Assembly: GCA_017645925.1 (NCBI GenBank) | Contig: JAGCNN010000158.1 | Location: forward strand, 1 to 39,785 | DNA: 39,785 bases | Origin: Bacteroidales bacterium | Lineage (GTDB): Bacteria; Bacteroidota; Bacteroidia; Bacteroidales; ML635J-15 | Direction: 5' to 3' | Part shown: one piece after another, positions 6,929 through 16,333 of the stretch | Layout: each line of letters starts with the position of its first letter | How positions within the stretch are numbered: position 1 is the first letter of the stretch | Program-made: the position numbers and the translations under genes | The notes under the pieces: model-generated | What the model was told of the DNA's origin: nothing | What the model saw: only the letters and a program-made list of their open reading frames with translations | The model's database searches: none

Positions 6929-9061
6929 TTATTTTCCAATAGGAAGAACAAATGCTCCATCAGCTCTGACATCGTGCATGGCAATATTCAGTGCCTTGCT
7001 TTCGGCATCCCATGCTTCGCATCGCGAAATGCTGTTTGAACTTGAAACTATTATTTCCTTGAAATTAAAGTATTTTGTTACATCTTCCAGCGAAACCTGC
7101 GGACTTTCGGCAAGGACAACATAATCGACATTAATCTTGTTAACCCCTTCGCTGCCAAATGGCATAAAGTTGTCGTCAAGTACATAAAGCCTTAGCCCAT
7201 CATAGTTTATGAATTTGTTTTTGAAGAACACTTTTCGGTTGTCAATGGTTGTTATCGTCGAAAGCAGCTTGTCTTTTCCAGATGACAGGTTTATGTATTT
7301 TTCTCTGTCAAGGCCTTTTTTCAGCCAGTTGTTCTTCGCCGTAAACTCAATTTTTTCGGGTTGTATCGAATCAAGGTTTGCAAACATTATGTTGTCGGTG
7401 CCATCGATGAGGTTTATTGCGGTAGCTTTTCCTATGTTATATACAATCAGCGACTTTTGCGACTTTGCTTCCAACGATTGCCACAATCCGATTCCTGCAT
7501 ACACAATGCAAAATATTGTCGCCAAAAGCAGATGTCGGTATCGCTTGGTGAAGAAAAAGAAGGTAGCGAACATTATTATTATTGCGAAAAGCAGCAACAT
7601 CTGAGGCGTGTTGATGTAGATGTCCTGTGTTGTTGAAAACGGCAGTCCTTCAATCGTCAGGCAAGCGAAATTCATTGCTTTTGCAAGCCACGACAAGCAG
7701 TAGGCGACTGCGCTGGAAACGTATGGAATCCAAGATACTGCAAAGAAAATGAAGCATACCCATATTGCAACTGTGGATATTGGAATCATTACATAATTGG
7801 TGAGCAGGAAGTAGTTGGAAAATTGATGGAAATAGTGAAGGCATAAAGGTGCGGTTGCCAATTGGGCTGCTACCGAAACAGTTGTGAGCGACCATATCCA
7901 GTCGAGGACTTTGTTTTTTACCTCAAAAATCGAGTATAGCTTGGGTTGAAGCACAATTATGCCTATTACCGCCGAGTATGAAAGTTGAAACCCGATGTTT
8001 GCTATGTTGTAGGGATTGGCAATAAGAAGTATGAACATGCTTGCAAATACTGCGTTAAGTGAGCCTGGGCTGTTCTTCTGTAGCTTTCCGAGCGACATTA
8101 TCGAAAACATCAGCGAGGCTCTTGTTACCGATGGCGACAAACCTGTAAACAAGGCATATAGCCAAATTAGCAAGATGGTAATTAGAACTTTGAGCCAGTT
8201 TAGCTTTTCGTTGCGTATGAACGATAGCATAAAAACGATGATGCCGTATATTATTCCCACATGCAGGCCGGAAACAGCCAATATGTGCATTGCTCCTGCC
8301 GACGAGTAGGCATGGCGTATTTCATCGCTAAGGATGTCGCTGTAGCCCATTGTCATGGCTGCCATTACCGAAACTTCGTCGTCGGAGAGTCCGAACTCGC
8401 GCAATAGTCCTACAAGTTTCAACCGCAGGCGCGAAAGTTTCGGGCGAAAGCCTATAGATTCGTTGTCAACAAGCCTCCATTCATCTCCAGCAAGGTAGTC
8501 GGAACTATAAATCATGTTGTATGCCAAGTACTTGCGGTAGTCAAATTCTTCGGGGTTGCCTTTGTTTTCTATTCCTGTCAATTCTGGGCTGAGCACAATC
8601 CTGTCGCCAGTGCGCAGAAGCATCGATGCGGAATCTTTTTCCAGATACAGCAGTGTCCGTCCGGAAGTTTCTATCCATTCGTCACCATCCCTTATGGCAG
8701 AAACATTTATTTCTAGCGAAACATTGTTTTCCTTTATTTTTGGATCGTCGGCAATTTCACCGATTACAAATCCTTTGTATCCAGCAAGTTTGTCTTTGGT
8801 TTCTCCTTCGTTGTGGAAGGATGTCAATAGGCAGCCAGCTGCAATAAGGAAAACGTTTGCCGAAATTCCCACTGCAAGTGTCAGGCTGTATTTGGGAATC
8901 GTTTTTAGAACTGCGAAGCATATTGCCGAAATGCCAAGTAATGACCAGCTAATCCATTGCGGTATAGGTAGAAGCAAAGCGATTGCGATGCCTATAATCA
9001 ATGGAACTGTAAGCCTTATGAAAGGGTAGCGCCTTATTTCTTCCGCAAAGGAAAAAGTCAT
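6929..9061 (-). CDS. comEC: ComEC/Rec2-family DNA uptake channel protein
   Basis: 710 aa inner-membrane protein. Two or three N-terminal membrane helices lead into a DUF4131-type OB-like periplasmic region (about residues 50-200), then the multi-helix Competence domain (about 225-510). Its signature stretch is AYSSAGAMHILAVSGLHVGI, followed by GLSPSVTRASLMFSI. ComEC carries single-stranded DNA into the cytoplasm during transformation. The C-terminal 190 residues sit where other family members have a metallo-beta-lactamase-like domain, but the HxHxDH metal motif is absent, so this part is probably non-catalytic. The ATG overlaps the stop of the upstream TPR lipoprotein gene (ATGA at 9061-9058), which implies translational coupling. 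Whether it acts in DNA uptake here cannot be told from the sequence. Confidence 0.92.
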   Translation of the reverse strand: MTFSFAEEIRRYPFIRLTVPLIIGIAIALLLPIPQWISWSLLGISAICFAVLKTIPKYSLTLAVGISANVFLIAAGCLLTSFHNEGETKDKLAGYKGFVIGEIADDPKIKENNVSLEINVSAIRDGDEWIETSGRTLLYLEKDSASMLLRTGDRIVLSPELTGIENKGNPEEFDYRKYLAYNMIYSSDYLAGDEWRLVDNESIGFRPKLSRLRLKLVGLLREFGLSDDEVSVMAAMTMGYSDILSDEIRHAYSSAGAMHILAVSGLHVGIIYGIIVFMLSFIRNEKLNWLKVLITILLIWLYALFTGLSPSVTRASLMFSIMSLGKLQKNSPGSLNAVFASMFILLIANPYNIANIGFQLSYSAVIGIIVLQPKLYSIFEVKNKVLDWIWSLTTVSVAAQLATAPLCLHYFHQFSNYFLLTNYVMIPISTVAIWVCFIFFAVSWIPYVSSAVAYCLSWLAKAMNFACLTIEGLPFSTTQDIYINTPQMLLLFAIIIMFATFFFFTKRYRHLLLATIFCIVYAGIGLWQSLEAKSQKSLIVYNIGKATAINLIDGTDNIMFANLDSIQPEKIEFTAKNNWLKKGLDREKYINLSSGKDKLLSTITTIDNRKVFFKNKFINYDGLRLYVLDDNFMPFGSEGVNKINVDYVVLAESPQVSLEDVTKYFNFKEIIVSSSNSISRCEAWDAESKALNIAMHDVRADGAFVLPIGK

Positions 9062-9603
9062 TGCTTGCTAATTTTTTCCAGCACCTTTATCAAGTCATCA
9101 TCCGACATTCCAAGGAATAAAAGTGAAGAATTTGCAGCTTCGGCAAGTTCGTGGTTTGGATAATCGGCAATGAACTTTTCGTAATATTGACGTGCTTTTT
9201 CTTGATTTTTCAATAGGTTTTCGTATATATATGCCTTCTTGAAGATACACAGCGGATAATTTTTGTAATCCTTGTAGTTATCCTCGATTCTTGTCAGGTA
9301 GTTAACCGCATTGTTCGGCTGATTGGCGTTTTCGCTTATCTCGGCAGCGCGGAAAAGGTATTCTGGAGCAAGTGTGTCGGTTGTGTATTTGTCGGCGTAC
9401 TCGGCATACAAGCGTACCATCTCAATGGCTTTGTCCTTGTCGATGGCTTCGGTCTTGTCCTTGTAAAGTTCGGCTTCTTTGGCTGCAATTTCGTCAAGTA
9501 GCTTTTCCTGCTCGGTTTTTTCGTGGGTGCAGCATAAAAGCGTACACAGCATAAGCACCGACATAAGTGTAAGGTAGATTCTTGTCTTTGTCTTGGTTTC
9601 CAT
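9058..9603 (-). CDS. TPR-containing lipoprotein
   Basis: 181 aa. The N-terminus METKTKTRIYLTLMSVLMLC leads to TLLCCT, a lipobox with Cys24 or Cys25 as the acylated residue, so it is likely a periplasm-facing or outer-membrane lipoprotein. The rest is helical with TPR-like pairs: PEYLFRAAEISENANQPNNA, then FKKAYIYENLLKNQEKARQY and YEKFIADYPNHELAEAA. The pattern resembles outer-membrane assembly-type TPR lipoproteins such as BamD or YbgF, but the protein is shorter and I do not assign it to either. It is the first gene of a two-gene unit with comEC, sharing the ATGA overlap. Confidence 0.8.
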   Translation of the reverse strand: METKTKTRIYLTLMSVLMLCTLLCCTHEKTEQEKLLDEIAAKEAELYKDKTEAIDKDKAIEMVRLYAEYADKYTTDTLAPEYLFRAAEISENANQPNNAVNYLTRIEDNYKDYKNYPLCIFKKAYIYENLLKNQEKARQYYEKFIADYPNHELAEAANSSLLFLGMSDDDLIKVLEKISKQ

Positions 9604-9623
9604 TCGTGTGAAGTTTAATGCTG

Positions 9624-9631
9624 CAAAGTTA
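9624..9631 (-). promoter_or_regulatory. -7 box for the TPR lipoprotein-comEC unit
   Basis: TAACTTTG on the minus strand, 20 bases upstream of the ATG at 9603. No convincing -33 element. The rest of 9604-9815 holds a G7 run near 9723 and no gene or clear hairpin. Confidence 0.5.
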
Positions 9632-9815
9632 AATATTTTGATTGGGTTGAATGTCGGTGAACACGAAAAGTAATGATTATTATAAGAAGTTGTTTTGTAA
9701 CTTATTGAATATTAGTTTTTTTGGGGGGGTGATGTTGGAGCAAAAGAGGATTTATTGCTAAGAAAATTCAATGCCATGAAATTAGGTAGAATATTATTTG
9801 TCGAATACAAAAGCT

Positions 9816-12728
9816 CTATTTTGCGGCTCTGTTCAGTATTTCTAATGGATGTAGAGCATCAACGCTTGTTCCGTCCTTTATCTGGCAACGGCAACTTGTG
9901 CCGACTGCTGAAATTATCGTATTAGGCCCGGCATTGCGGATTGTGGGAAACAAAACCAGTTCTCCGATTTTCATGGAAAGCTCGTAGTGTTCTTTTTCGT
10001 AGCCAAACGAGCCTGCCATGCCGCAGCAACCGCTTGGAATTTCCTTAACCGTAAAGTTCTTCGGCAGCGATAAGGCTTTCAATGTGAATTTCGTTCCAAC
10101 TAGTGCTTTCTGCTGACAATGTCCGTGAAACATTATGCTTGCAACTTCATCGGTAAACATTTCGGATGTTATGTTGCCGTTTTCAATCTCGTGGCAGATA
10201 AATTCATCAAACAGCATGGCATTCTTTGCTAGCCGTTCTGCTCTTTCGTGGTTTTGCGCGTATGCAAGGTCAGGATATTCGTCGCGGAATGCAAGTATTG
10301 CCGAAGGTTCAATGCCGACGAGTGGTGTTTTGTCTGTAATTATGTCGCCAAGCATTTCAATATTGGCATTTGCAATTTTCTTTGCCTTGCGCACTAGTCC
10401 CTTGCTAAGCCAAGTACGGGCGCTTTCTTTCGATTTTGCAAGTTTTACTTCATATCCCAACTTGGTAAAAAGCGAAACGGCATCAACGGCAATATGTGTG
10501 TCCAGATAGCGTGAAAATTCATCAACAAAAAGATATATGATTTTCTTTGGTCTTTGCGATTGACTTTCGGCAATTTTGCGTACTTGCTTTTTGAGATTTA
10601 CCGTACTCATCAGCGGTATGCTCCTTTTCGTGCTGAAATTGATGGACTTCTGTATTAGTTTTGAGAAAAAATTGTTTTTGAAGAAGAAATTTGAAATGTG
10701 TGGAACTAATGATGCTAGCTTGTACAGCCTCGGTTGTAAAGCTACTGCACGACTGCGCATCGGAACTCCATAATTATCGTAATAATGCTGCAAGAATTCC
10801 ATTTTAAGTTTGGCAACATCCACGCCTGACGGGCATTCCGATTTGCATGCCTTGCACAACAGACACTGGTCAAGCACTTCGTAGGCCTCCTTTTCCATAA
10901 ATGGATTTGCTTTTGTGGAATTTGTAATCAGTTCGCGAAGGATGTTTGCCCGTGCTCGTGTTGAGTTTTGCTCGTTGCGTGTTGCCTGAAAACTTGGACA
11001 AAGCGTTCCTCCAATTATGTGCGATTTGCGGCAATCGCCTGCACCATTGCATTTTTCTGCCGTCCGTAAATAGCCGCCAGTACGCGAAAAATCAAAATAG
11101 GTTTCAATCTCACGAGTTTCTTGTCCAGGTTTGTAACGCAGATGAGTATTCATTTTTGGCGTGCCGATTATCTTGCTGGCATTGAATACGTTGTCCTTGT
11201 CCCAAACCTTTTTTAACTCAACAAACATTTCATAAATCCTGTCGCCAAGCATAAGCGGGATGAACTCGCCCCGCAATCTTCCGTCGCCATGTTCGCCACT
11301 GAGCGAACCATGGTATTTCTTTACAAGTTTTGCGGTTTCAAGGGCTACTGTGTGGAAAAGTTCAATGTCGTGTGCATCTTTCAGGTTTAGAATTGGTCGC
11401 AAATGGAGTTCGCCTGTGCTAATATGTGCATAGAAAACGCATTCAAGGTTTAGGCGAGTAAGCATTTCGCGAAAATCACGCATATATGCAGGTAAATCCT
11501 TCGGGTTCACTGCAGTATCTTCGATAACTGGCGCTGGTTTGCGGTCACCGGGCATATTGCCAAGCACGCCAAGTCCTGCTTTTCGCAGTGCCCATACTTT
11601 TGGAATGTCTGCGCCACGCACAATGGGATAGCAATAGCCATAATTATGACTGCGCAAATCAGCTTCAAGGTCGGCAATCTGTTTCTGTATCCAGTTTTCA
11701 TCATCATTGACCCACTCCACAATCAGCACCGCAGCAGGGTCGCCCTCTACGAAAAAGCGGTTTTGTCGCTGAGCAATGTTTTCTTTCGTAAGGTCAAGCA
11801 CTTTCTTGTCCATCAGCTCTACCGATGATGGTGAATATTTCAGTGCAATAAGATTTGCTTCGAAAACCTCATCAAGAGTTGCTGTGTGAACGCACATAAG
11901 CGCCTTGTTGGCAGATGGCTTGTCAACAAGATTCAACTTTATTTCTGTAATAAACGACAATGTTCCTTCAGAACCAGCAATCAGTTTGCAGAAATTGAAC
12001 TTCTTGTCGGAATCGCCAAAGATTTCGTTGTCAAGAAGACAATCAAGAGCATATCCTGTATTACGGCGGCGGATTTCGGGGTCGGGGTAGTGAGATTTTA
12101 TTTCTTCTACGATGTCTTTTTGAGAAAGTAAATTGCGGATGTGCCTGTAAATGTCGCCTTCAAGCGACTTAAGTTCGCATTTTGCATTAAAATCATCGCG
12201 CGACAGTTCTCTGAAAGTAACATCAGAACCATCTGACAAGATGCATTTTACCTCAAGAAGATGGTCGCGAGTGCTACCGTATATTAGTGAATGCGAACCA
12301 CAGGAATTGTTGCCCACCATACCCGAAATCATACATCGGTTGGAAGTGGAGGTTTCGGGTCCAAAAAATAAATTGTGAGGTGCGAGATATTTGTTCAACT
12401 CATCAAGAACTACGCATGGCTGTATGCGAATCCACTTTTCTTCGGTGTTTAATTCTAAAATTTTGCCGAAGTTTTTTGACACATCCACCACTATTCCGTT
12501 TCCCACAACCTGACCAGCAATGGAAGTTCCTGAGGCGCGTGGAATTATGCTAAGGCCATTATCATGAGCAAAAGCTATTACGCTACGTATATCCTCGTCA
12601 TCTATTGGTACGCACACAGCCAGTGGCATTTCACGGTATGCAGAAGCATCTGTCGCATAAATAATCCTATGTATATTGTCGGTAAAAACCTCGCCCTTGA
12701 AATTAGACTTTAATGCACTGAAATCCAT
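9816..12728 (-). CDS. Fused FAD-linked oxidase / Fe-S protein (D-lactate or glycolate dehydrogenase-like)
   Basis: 970 aa with the GlcD-plus-GlcF type fusion seen in D-2-hydroxyacid dehydrogenases of the YdiJ/Dld group. The FAD-binding PCMH-type domain is at about residues 30-260, with PRASGTSIAGQ (63-73) and GNNSCGSHSLIYGSTRDH. The FAD-oxidase C-terminal domain covers about 270-540 and includes GSLSGEHGDGRLRGEF. Two 4Fe-4S cluster motifs follow: CNGAGDCRK with a later CPSF (about 555-580), and CLLCKACKSECP (about 625-636). CCG-type cysteine-rich segments come last: HGHCQQKALVG, SGCCGMAG and GTSCRCQIKDG (about 870-950). It would oxidise a 2-hydroxyacid and pass electrons to quinone or another carrier at the membrane face; the substrate cannot be fixed from sequence. 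It is a single-gene unit with its own promoter. Confidence 0.9.
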   Translation of the reverse strand: MDFSALKSNFKGEVFTDNIHRIIYATDASAYREMPLAVCVPIDDEDIRSVIAFAHDNGLSIIPRASGTSIAGQVVGNGIVVDVSKNFGKILELNTEEKWIRIQPCVVLDELNKYLAPHNLFFGPETSTSNRCMISGMVGNNSCGSHSLIYGSTRDHLLEVKCILSDGSDVTFRELSRDDFNAKCELKSLEGDIYRHIRNLLSQKDIVEEIKSHYPDPEIRRRNTGYALDCLLDNEIFGDSDKKFNFCKLIAGSEGTLSFITEIKLNLVDKPSANKALMCVHTATLDEVFEANLIALKYSPSSVELMDKKVLDLTKENIAQRQNRFFVEGDPAAVLIVEWVNDDENWIQKQIADLEADLRSHNYGYCYPIVRGADIPKVWALRKAGLGVLGNMPGDRKPAPVIEDTAVNPKDLPAYMRDFREMLTRLNLECVFYAHISTGELHLRPILNLKDAHDIELFHTVALETAKLVKKYHGSLSGEHGDGRLRGEFIPLMLGDRIYEMFVELKKVWDKDNVFNASKIIGTPKMNTHLRYKPGQETREIETYFDFSRTGGYLRTAEKCNGAGDCRKSHIIGGTLCPSFQATRNEQNSTRARANILRELITNSTKANPFMEKEAYEVLDQCLLCKACKSECPSGVDVAKLKMEFLQHYYDNYGVPMRSRAVALQPRLYKLASLVPHISNFFFKNNFFSKLIQKSINFSTKRSIPLMSTVNLKKQVRKIAESQSQRPKKIIYLFVDEFSRYLDTHIAVDAVSLFTKLGYEVKLAKSKESARTWLSKGLVRKAKKIANANIEMLGDIITDKTPLVGIEPSAILAFRDEYPDLAYAQNHERAERLAKNAMLFDEFICHEIENGNITSEMFTDEVASIMFHGHCQQKALVGTKFTLKALSLPKNFTVKEIPSGCCGMAGSFGYEKEHYELSMKIGELVLFPTIRNAGPNTIISAVGTSCRCQIKDGTSVDALHPLEILNRAAK

Positions 12729-12763
12729 ATATTAAAACCATTTGCAACAATAAGAATGCAACG

Positions 12764-12771
12764 CAAAATTA
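12764..12771 (-). promoter_or_regulatory. -7 box for the FAD/Fe-S oxidoreductase
   Basis: TAATTTTG on the minus strand, 35 bases upstream of the ATG at 12728, with a TTG about 22 bases further up (12796-12794). The remainder of 12729-12883 shows no other feature. Confidence 0.5.
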
Positions 12772-12883
12772 CAAAAATAACCATTGTAGCTTTCAACAGA
12801 AATAAAAAAATCCATTGTAGAATATGCAGTTACTGTGTTGTGTTAGCAGTTTGGGATATATGGGAGTACAGGACAGCAGGTTG

Positions 12884-14083
12884 TTACTCTTCCACAACTA
12901 CCTTAATGTCAACTTTTTGGTTTGCATTGTCAATTTCAACTTCTATGTGACCTTTGTCGAAGTTGTCGGTGCAGTAACCTGCTACGTACTCGTCTAGTGA
13001 AAGGCGTTGACCTGGGGCGGGAGGGAAGAGGCTTGCAGGCAAAGAACCGAATACTCCGGTTGGCATTCCATCGGAGCCGAGGACAAGATTTTCGCCAGGC
13101 TTGAATCCAGCTTTGTCTATCAGCATCCTGAAAGGATCGTTGCGTTCGCAGTAGGGTTTTGTGAGGCGGTCAGAATAGTCGATGCTATCCATGTTGAAGT
13201 TGGGCTGCATACTTAATGTCAGGTTGAGGTCACGGGCTTTTTTTGCCTGACTTTCGGTAATGAATTGTGTGTGTTCCAGACGGATGAATCTGTCGGGCGA
13301 ATGGCGCAATACCGTCTCTAGACATTTTAGTACCTGTTCAATCGCATTTTCACCAATGCAGTGAATTGCCATTGCGCATTGCATTAGGACAATTTGTTCA
13401 AGAAGTTCGGTAAGTTCGCTGTCTGTGTATGTCATGAATGGATTCCCTCCATTGCGGTATTCTGAAATTGCGGCTGTTGAAGCTCCGCAGGCGCCGTCTG
13501 CAAAGAGTTTTATGCCTCGACATACATTTTTGTAACGTTCTGGCAACAATGGATAGTTCTGTGGCGAGGTCCATACTTCGGTAACATCGTGGCAGTCGTT
13601 TGTGGCAAGAAATTCAAAAATATCATTGTTGCATACGTACATGTCGGCGGCAAAGCAAACGCCAAGTGACAGATTTTTCCTTATGCTTTTATCGAATGTT
13701 TCGCGGTTGAATCCGTAAATCTTGGCAATGAATGTCAGTACCTGCATGGTGTTTCGTTCAATCCATGTTTGGTTGCTGCTATTTACGAACCATTCGTTGT
13801 ATTGTTCCTCGACAATTTTTCCGGCTTCGCTGTTGAATATGTAGTTGTGCAGCGAGTTGTTGCAGATGATTATTGGTGGCAACTTTTCAAGATTCTCTTT
13901 TGAGAATGTGAAATATGAGTCGAACCATCCCATTGCAACATTTATCCTGTCGTGCGGGAGCTTCGAAAGTTGTTTTATAGCTTCATCTTCTGTCCTGACT
14001 TTGAAAAGGTCGGTTGCCGTTGCTAACGAACCATACGAAAACAAATGGTTGTGTCGGTCTTTGAGTAAAGGTATGCGTATCAT
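12884..14083 (-). CDS. Amidohydrolase, YtcJ-like
   Basis: I start it at the ATG at 14083 (399 aa). An upstream TTG at 14107 is in frame, but it falls inside the -7 promoter box, so it cannot be in the transcript. Metal-binding landmarks of the amidohydrolase superfamily are in order: HNH at 11-13 (DRHNHLF), IHCIGENAIEQ, RLEHTQF and GSDGMPTGVFGS. These match the YtcJ/Amidohydro_3 pattern of a TIM barrel binding one or two zinc ions. Typical members exceed 500 aa and begin with a beta-sandwich half-domain; this one begins directly at the first metal motif and is about 130 residues short. The substrate is unknown. It is a single gene, 155 bases from the FAD gene. Confidence 0.85.
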   Translation of the reverse strand: MIRIPLLKDRHNHLFSYGSLATATDLFKVRTEDEAIKQLSKLPHDRINVAMGWFDSYFTFSKENLEKLPPIIICNNSLHNYIFNSEAGKIVEEQYNEWFVNSSNQTWIERNTMQVLTFIAKIYGFNRETFDKSIRKNLSLGVCFAADMYVCNNDIFEFLATNDCHDVTEVWTSPQNYPLLPERYKNVCRGIKLFADGACGASTAAISEYRNGGNPFMTYTDSELTELLEQIVLMQCAMAIHCIGENAIEQVLKCLETVLRHSPDRFIRLEHTQFITESQAKKARDLNLTLSMQPNFNMDSIDYSDRLTKPYCERNDPFRMLIDKAGFKPGENLVLGSDGMPTGVFGSLPASLFPPAPGQRLSLDEYVAGYCTDNFDKGHIEVEIDNANQKVDIKVVVEE

Positions 14084-14104
14084 AACAAGTATTATTTTAC
14101 GCTG

Positions 14105-14112
14105 CAAACTTA
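14105..14112 (-). promoter_or_regulatory. -7 box for the amidohydrolase, fixing its start
   Basis: TAAGTTTG on the minus strand, 21 bases upstream of the ATG at 14083. The alternative TTG start overlaps this box, so the ATG is preferred. Confidence 0.55.
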
Positions 14113-14144
14113 CACAAAATAGGGATTCAAGGATTCTAGTTTAA

Positions 14145-14160
14145 CCGTAAATTTTTACGG
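14145..14160 (-). terminator. Hairpin downstream of the porE-like gene
   Basis: CCGTAAA and TTTACGG form a 7-bp stem with a 2-base loop, about 39 bases past the stop codon at 14199. The T-tract after it on the minus strand is weak, so it may be only a partial terminator. Confidence 0.4.
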
Positions 14161-14198
14161 CTAACATGGAATGCCTAGGCAGGTATGCTTTTATGCCG

Positions 14199-16331
14199 TC
14201 AGTCGTACTCGTATAGGATGTCGGCATCATCGTCGAGATGGCCTACAACGCGGAACTCGGTGCGACGGTTTTTCTGTCTGCCTTCGGGATTGTCAGAACC
14301 ATCGGGATTGGAGTTGGGGGCTATTGGCATTGATTCGCCATAACCTTTTGCTACAAGTCGTTCCGGTTTTATGCCTTTTTGTATCAAGTAGTTTACAACC
14401 GACTGTGCTCTGTTCTGCGACAAGGTCATATTGCTCTGGTCGGTACCAACGCTGTCGGTGTGAGAACTGATTTCAACTATGATTTTTGGATATGCGTTGA
14501 GGATTTTTAAGATGGTAGTGTCGATTACCGTCTTGGATTCCTCGCGCAGGTTGTATTTTGCAAAATCGTAGTAGATGTTTTCAACTATAAACGAACGGCT
14601 TGACAATGCATTTATGATTAGCGGGTCGAGATGCAACGTGTCGGAATGTATTATGCCGTTGGTGGTAAATTCTAGTCTTTTCTCCTTGTTGTTGAAGTCC
14701 TTTACGCTTATGTAGTAGTTGACATCGCGTTCAAGGTTGAAGAAATAGAGGTTTGCTCCGGTGGTTGTTGATTTCAGGAAGTGATTCTTGCCCTCGTCGT
14801 CGGTCATGTACAAGTCAACGCGGTAGTTATGAAGCATTTCCGCCTTGTCGGAGTTTTCTATTTCGCTAAGGTTGAGAGTTCTGGTCTTTTCGTATTCCTT
14901 TTCAATTGTGCGGTAGTAAGCCGAATCGGTGATACCGATAACTTTTCCATCAACAGCCACAACAATATGGTCGCGGTATATGAATTCGTATATGTCGTCG
15001 CAGCAGTTCTTGTTGCGCAACGAGTAACCGCCATCGCGGTTGGATGAAAGGAAGCCTTTGCGGCGGCTTTCGTCAATGGTGTAGTACAGGTCGTCGTAGC
15101 TTGAATTTATTGGCTTGCCTATGTTCTGTATGTCGTTGAAACTTTTGCCTTCGCCGGTGGTCTTGTAGATGTCGAATCCGCCGTAGCCCAACATTCCGTC
15201 CGAACTGTAGTACAATGTTCTGGTTGTTATGTCATAATAGGGAGTAATCTCGTCGCCGATGGTGTTTACCTGCTTGCCGCAGTTCTTGGCTTCCTTCCAG
15301 CTGTTGTCCTTTTTGTTGTAGAGCGAGAACCACAGGTCAAGTCCGCCACGTCCACCTTCGCGGTCGGTAACAAAATATAGCACGTCGGTGTTTTGTCGCG
15401 AAACGCCAACCGATGGCATGGTAGTGGTGCATCCGCTTGCATTTATCACATCGGGAAGCCTTTCGGGAGTTTGCCATACGTCGTTTTCAAGCCTTGACAT
15501 GTATATTTCGCAAATTCTCTTGCCGTTGTCGTTCTTCTGGCATTTCGAGAAGAATAATCTTTGCTTGTCGGCTGAAAGTGCTGCGTTGCTTACATCGTAG
15601 TCGTTGCTATTGAAAACGGTGTCGAATTCGCCTATGAATTCCCATTCCATTTCGCTTTCTTCCCTTGCAATGTAGAATTTGCGTGTAGGAAGTGTGTCGA
15701 TTTGTGCATCGTAGTAGGTTATTTCATTTTCGCGCAACGAGCCGTATATCAAAGTGTTGTCTCCGTATGGAAGCGGTGATGCGTTGATATGCTTGCTGTT
15801 TACTGCTGAATCAAGATGTACAATTGCAATGCTCTTGTTGATGCTGTCGGAAGCAATCCTGTCCATATCTTCGGCGAGCGACTTTGCCAGCTTTACTTGT
15901 TCGCGGAGCGTCTTGTCGGACTTTGCCTTGGTAGCGAAAGTTTCATATTCCTTTTTTGCTTCGTCGTAGCGTCCCATTATGTGCAGGCACTTTGCCGAAT
16001 AGAAAAGTTCTGTAAGGTTGGCTTTTTCGTCGTTCTCGAATGTCTTGCTGAAGTATTTTTGTGCTTCGGGATAGTTCTTTTCCTGCCAGTAAAGGTAGGC
16101 GAGTGTCTTTTGTATTGTAGGGTTGTTGGGATAATTGTCGTCGATTTGGCGGTAGCTGTCGGTGGCGGTAAAAATATCACCGTTGTAAAGGGCGGTTTTT
16201 GCCGTTTTCATCAGTTTTCCTTTTGAAGGTGCCTTTTCCTGTGCAAAAATACTGCTTGGCAAAACCAAAGCTGTTGCTAGCACGATTACCAGTGCTATGC
16301 GGTTTATATTTTTTGATTTGTTCCTTTTCAT
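14199..16331 (-). CDS. porE: PorE-like OmpA-family protein of the T9SS (TPR, propeller, OmpA domain)
   Basis: 710 aa with a signal peptide ending PSSIFAQ. The domain order is TPR-like repeats (about 35-150), a PD40/WD40-like beta-propeller (about 200-425, with ALSADKQRLFFSK and FVTDREGGRGGLDLW), a carboxypeptidase-regulatory-like domain (about 450-550) and an OmpA C-terminal domain (about 575-700). The last has YYDFAKYNLREES, EISSHTDSVGTDQ, LSQNRAQSVVNYL and NRRTEFRVVG; the Asp and Arg that bind diaminopimelate in peptidoglycan are present. This four-domain order is that of PorE (PG1058) of Porphyromonas gingivalis, which links T9SS to peptidoglycan. It follows porP/sprF with a 2-base gap, the common sprF-ompA pairing. 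It could be a paralogue dedicated to local substrates rather than the core PorE. Confidence 0.85.
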   Translation of the reverse strand: MKRNKSKNINRIALVIVLATALVLPSSIFAQEKAPSKGKLMKTAKTALYNGDIFTATDSYRQIDDNYPNNPTIQKTLAYLYWQEKNYPEAQKYFSKTFENDEKANLTELFYSAKCLHIMGRYDEAKKEYETFATKAKSDKTLREQVKLAKSLAEDMDRIASDSINKSIAIVHLDSAVNSKHINASPLPYGDNTLIYGSLRENEITYYDAQIDTLPTRKFYIAREESEMEWEFIGEFDTVFNSNDYDVSNAALSADKQRLFFSKCQKNDNGKRICEIYMSRLENDVWQTPERLPDVINASGCTTTMPSVGVSRQNTDVLYFVTDREGGRGGLDLWFSLYNKKDNSWKEAKNCGKQVNTIGDEITPYYDITTRTLYYSSDGMLGYGGFDIYKTTGEGKSFNDIQNIGKPINSSYDDLYYTIDESRRKGFLSSNRDGGYSLRNKNCCDDIYEFIYRDHIVVAVDGKVIGITDSAYYRTIEKEYEKTRTLNLSEIENSDKAEMLHNYRVDLYMTDDEGKNHFLKSTTTGANLYFFNLERDVNYYISVKDFNNKEKRLEFTTNGIIHSDTLHLDPLIINALSSRSFIVENIYYDFAKYNLREESKTVIDTTILKILNAYPKIIVEISSHTDSVGTDQSNMTLSQNRAQSVVNYLIQKGIKPERLVAKGYGESMPIAPNSNPDGSDNPEGRQKNRRTEFRVVGHLDDDADILYEYD

Positions 16332-16333
16332 GT

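Noticed and set aside
14084..14107. TTG at 14107 as the amidohydrolase start
   Set aside because: It falls inside the -7 promoter box and would add residues with no family match.
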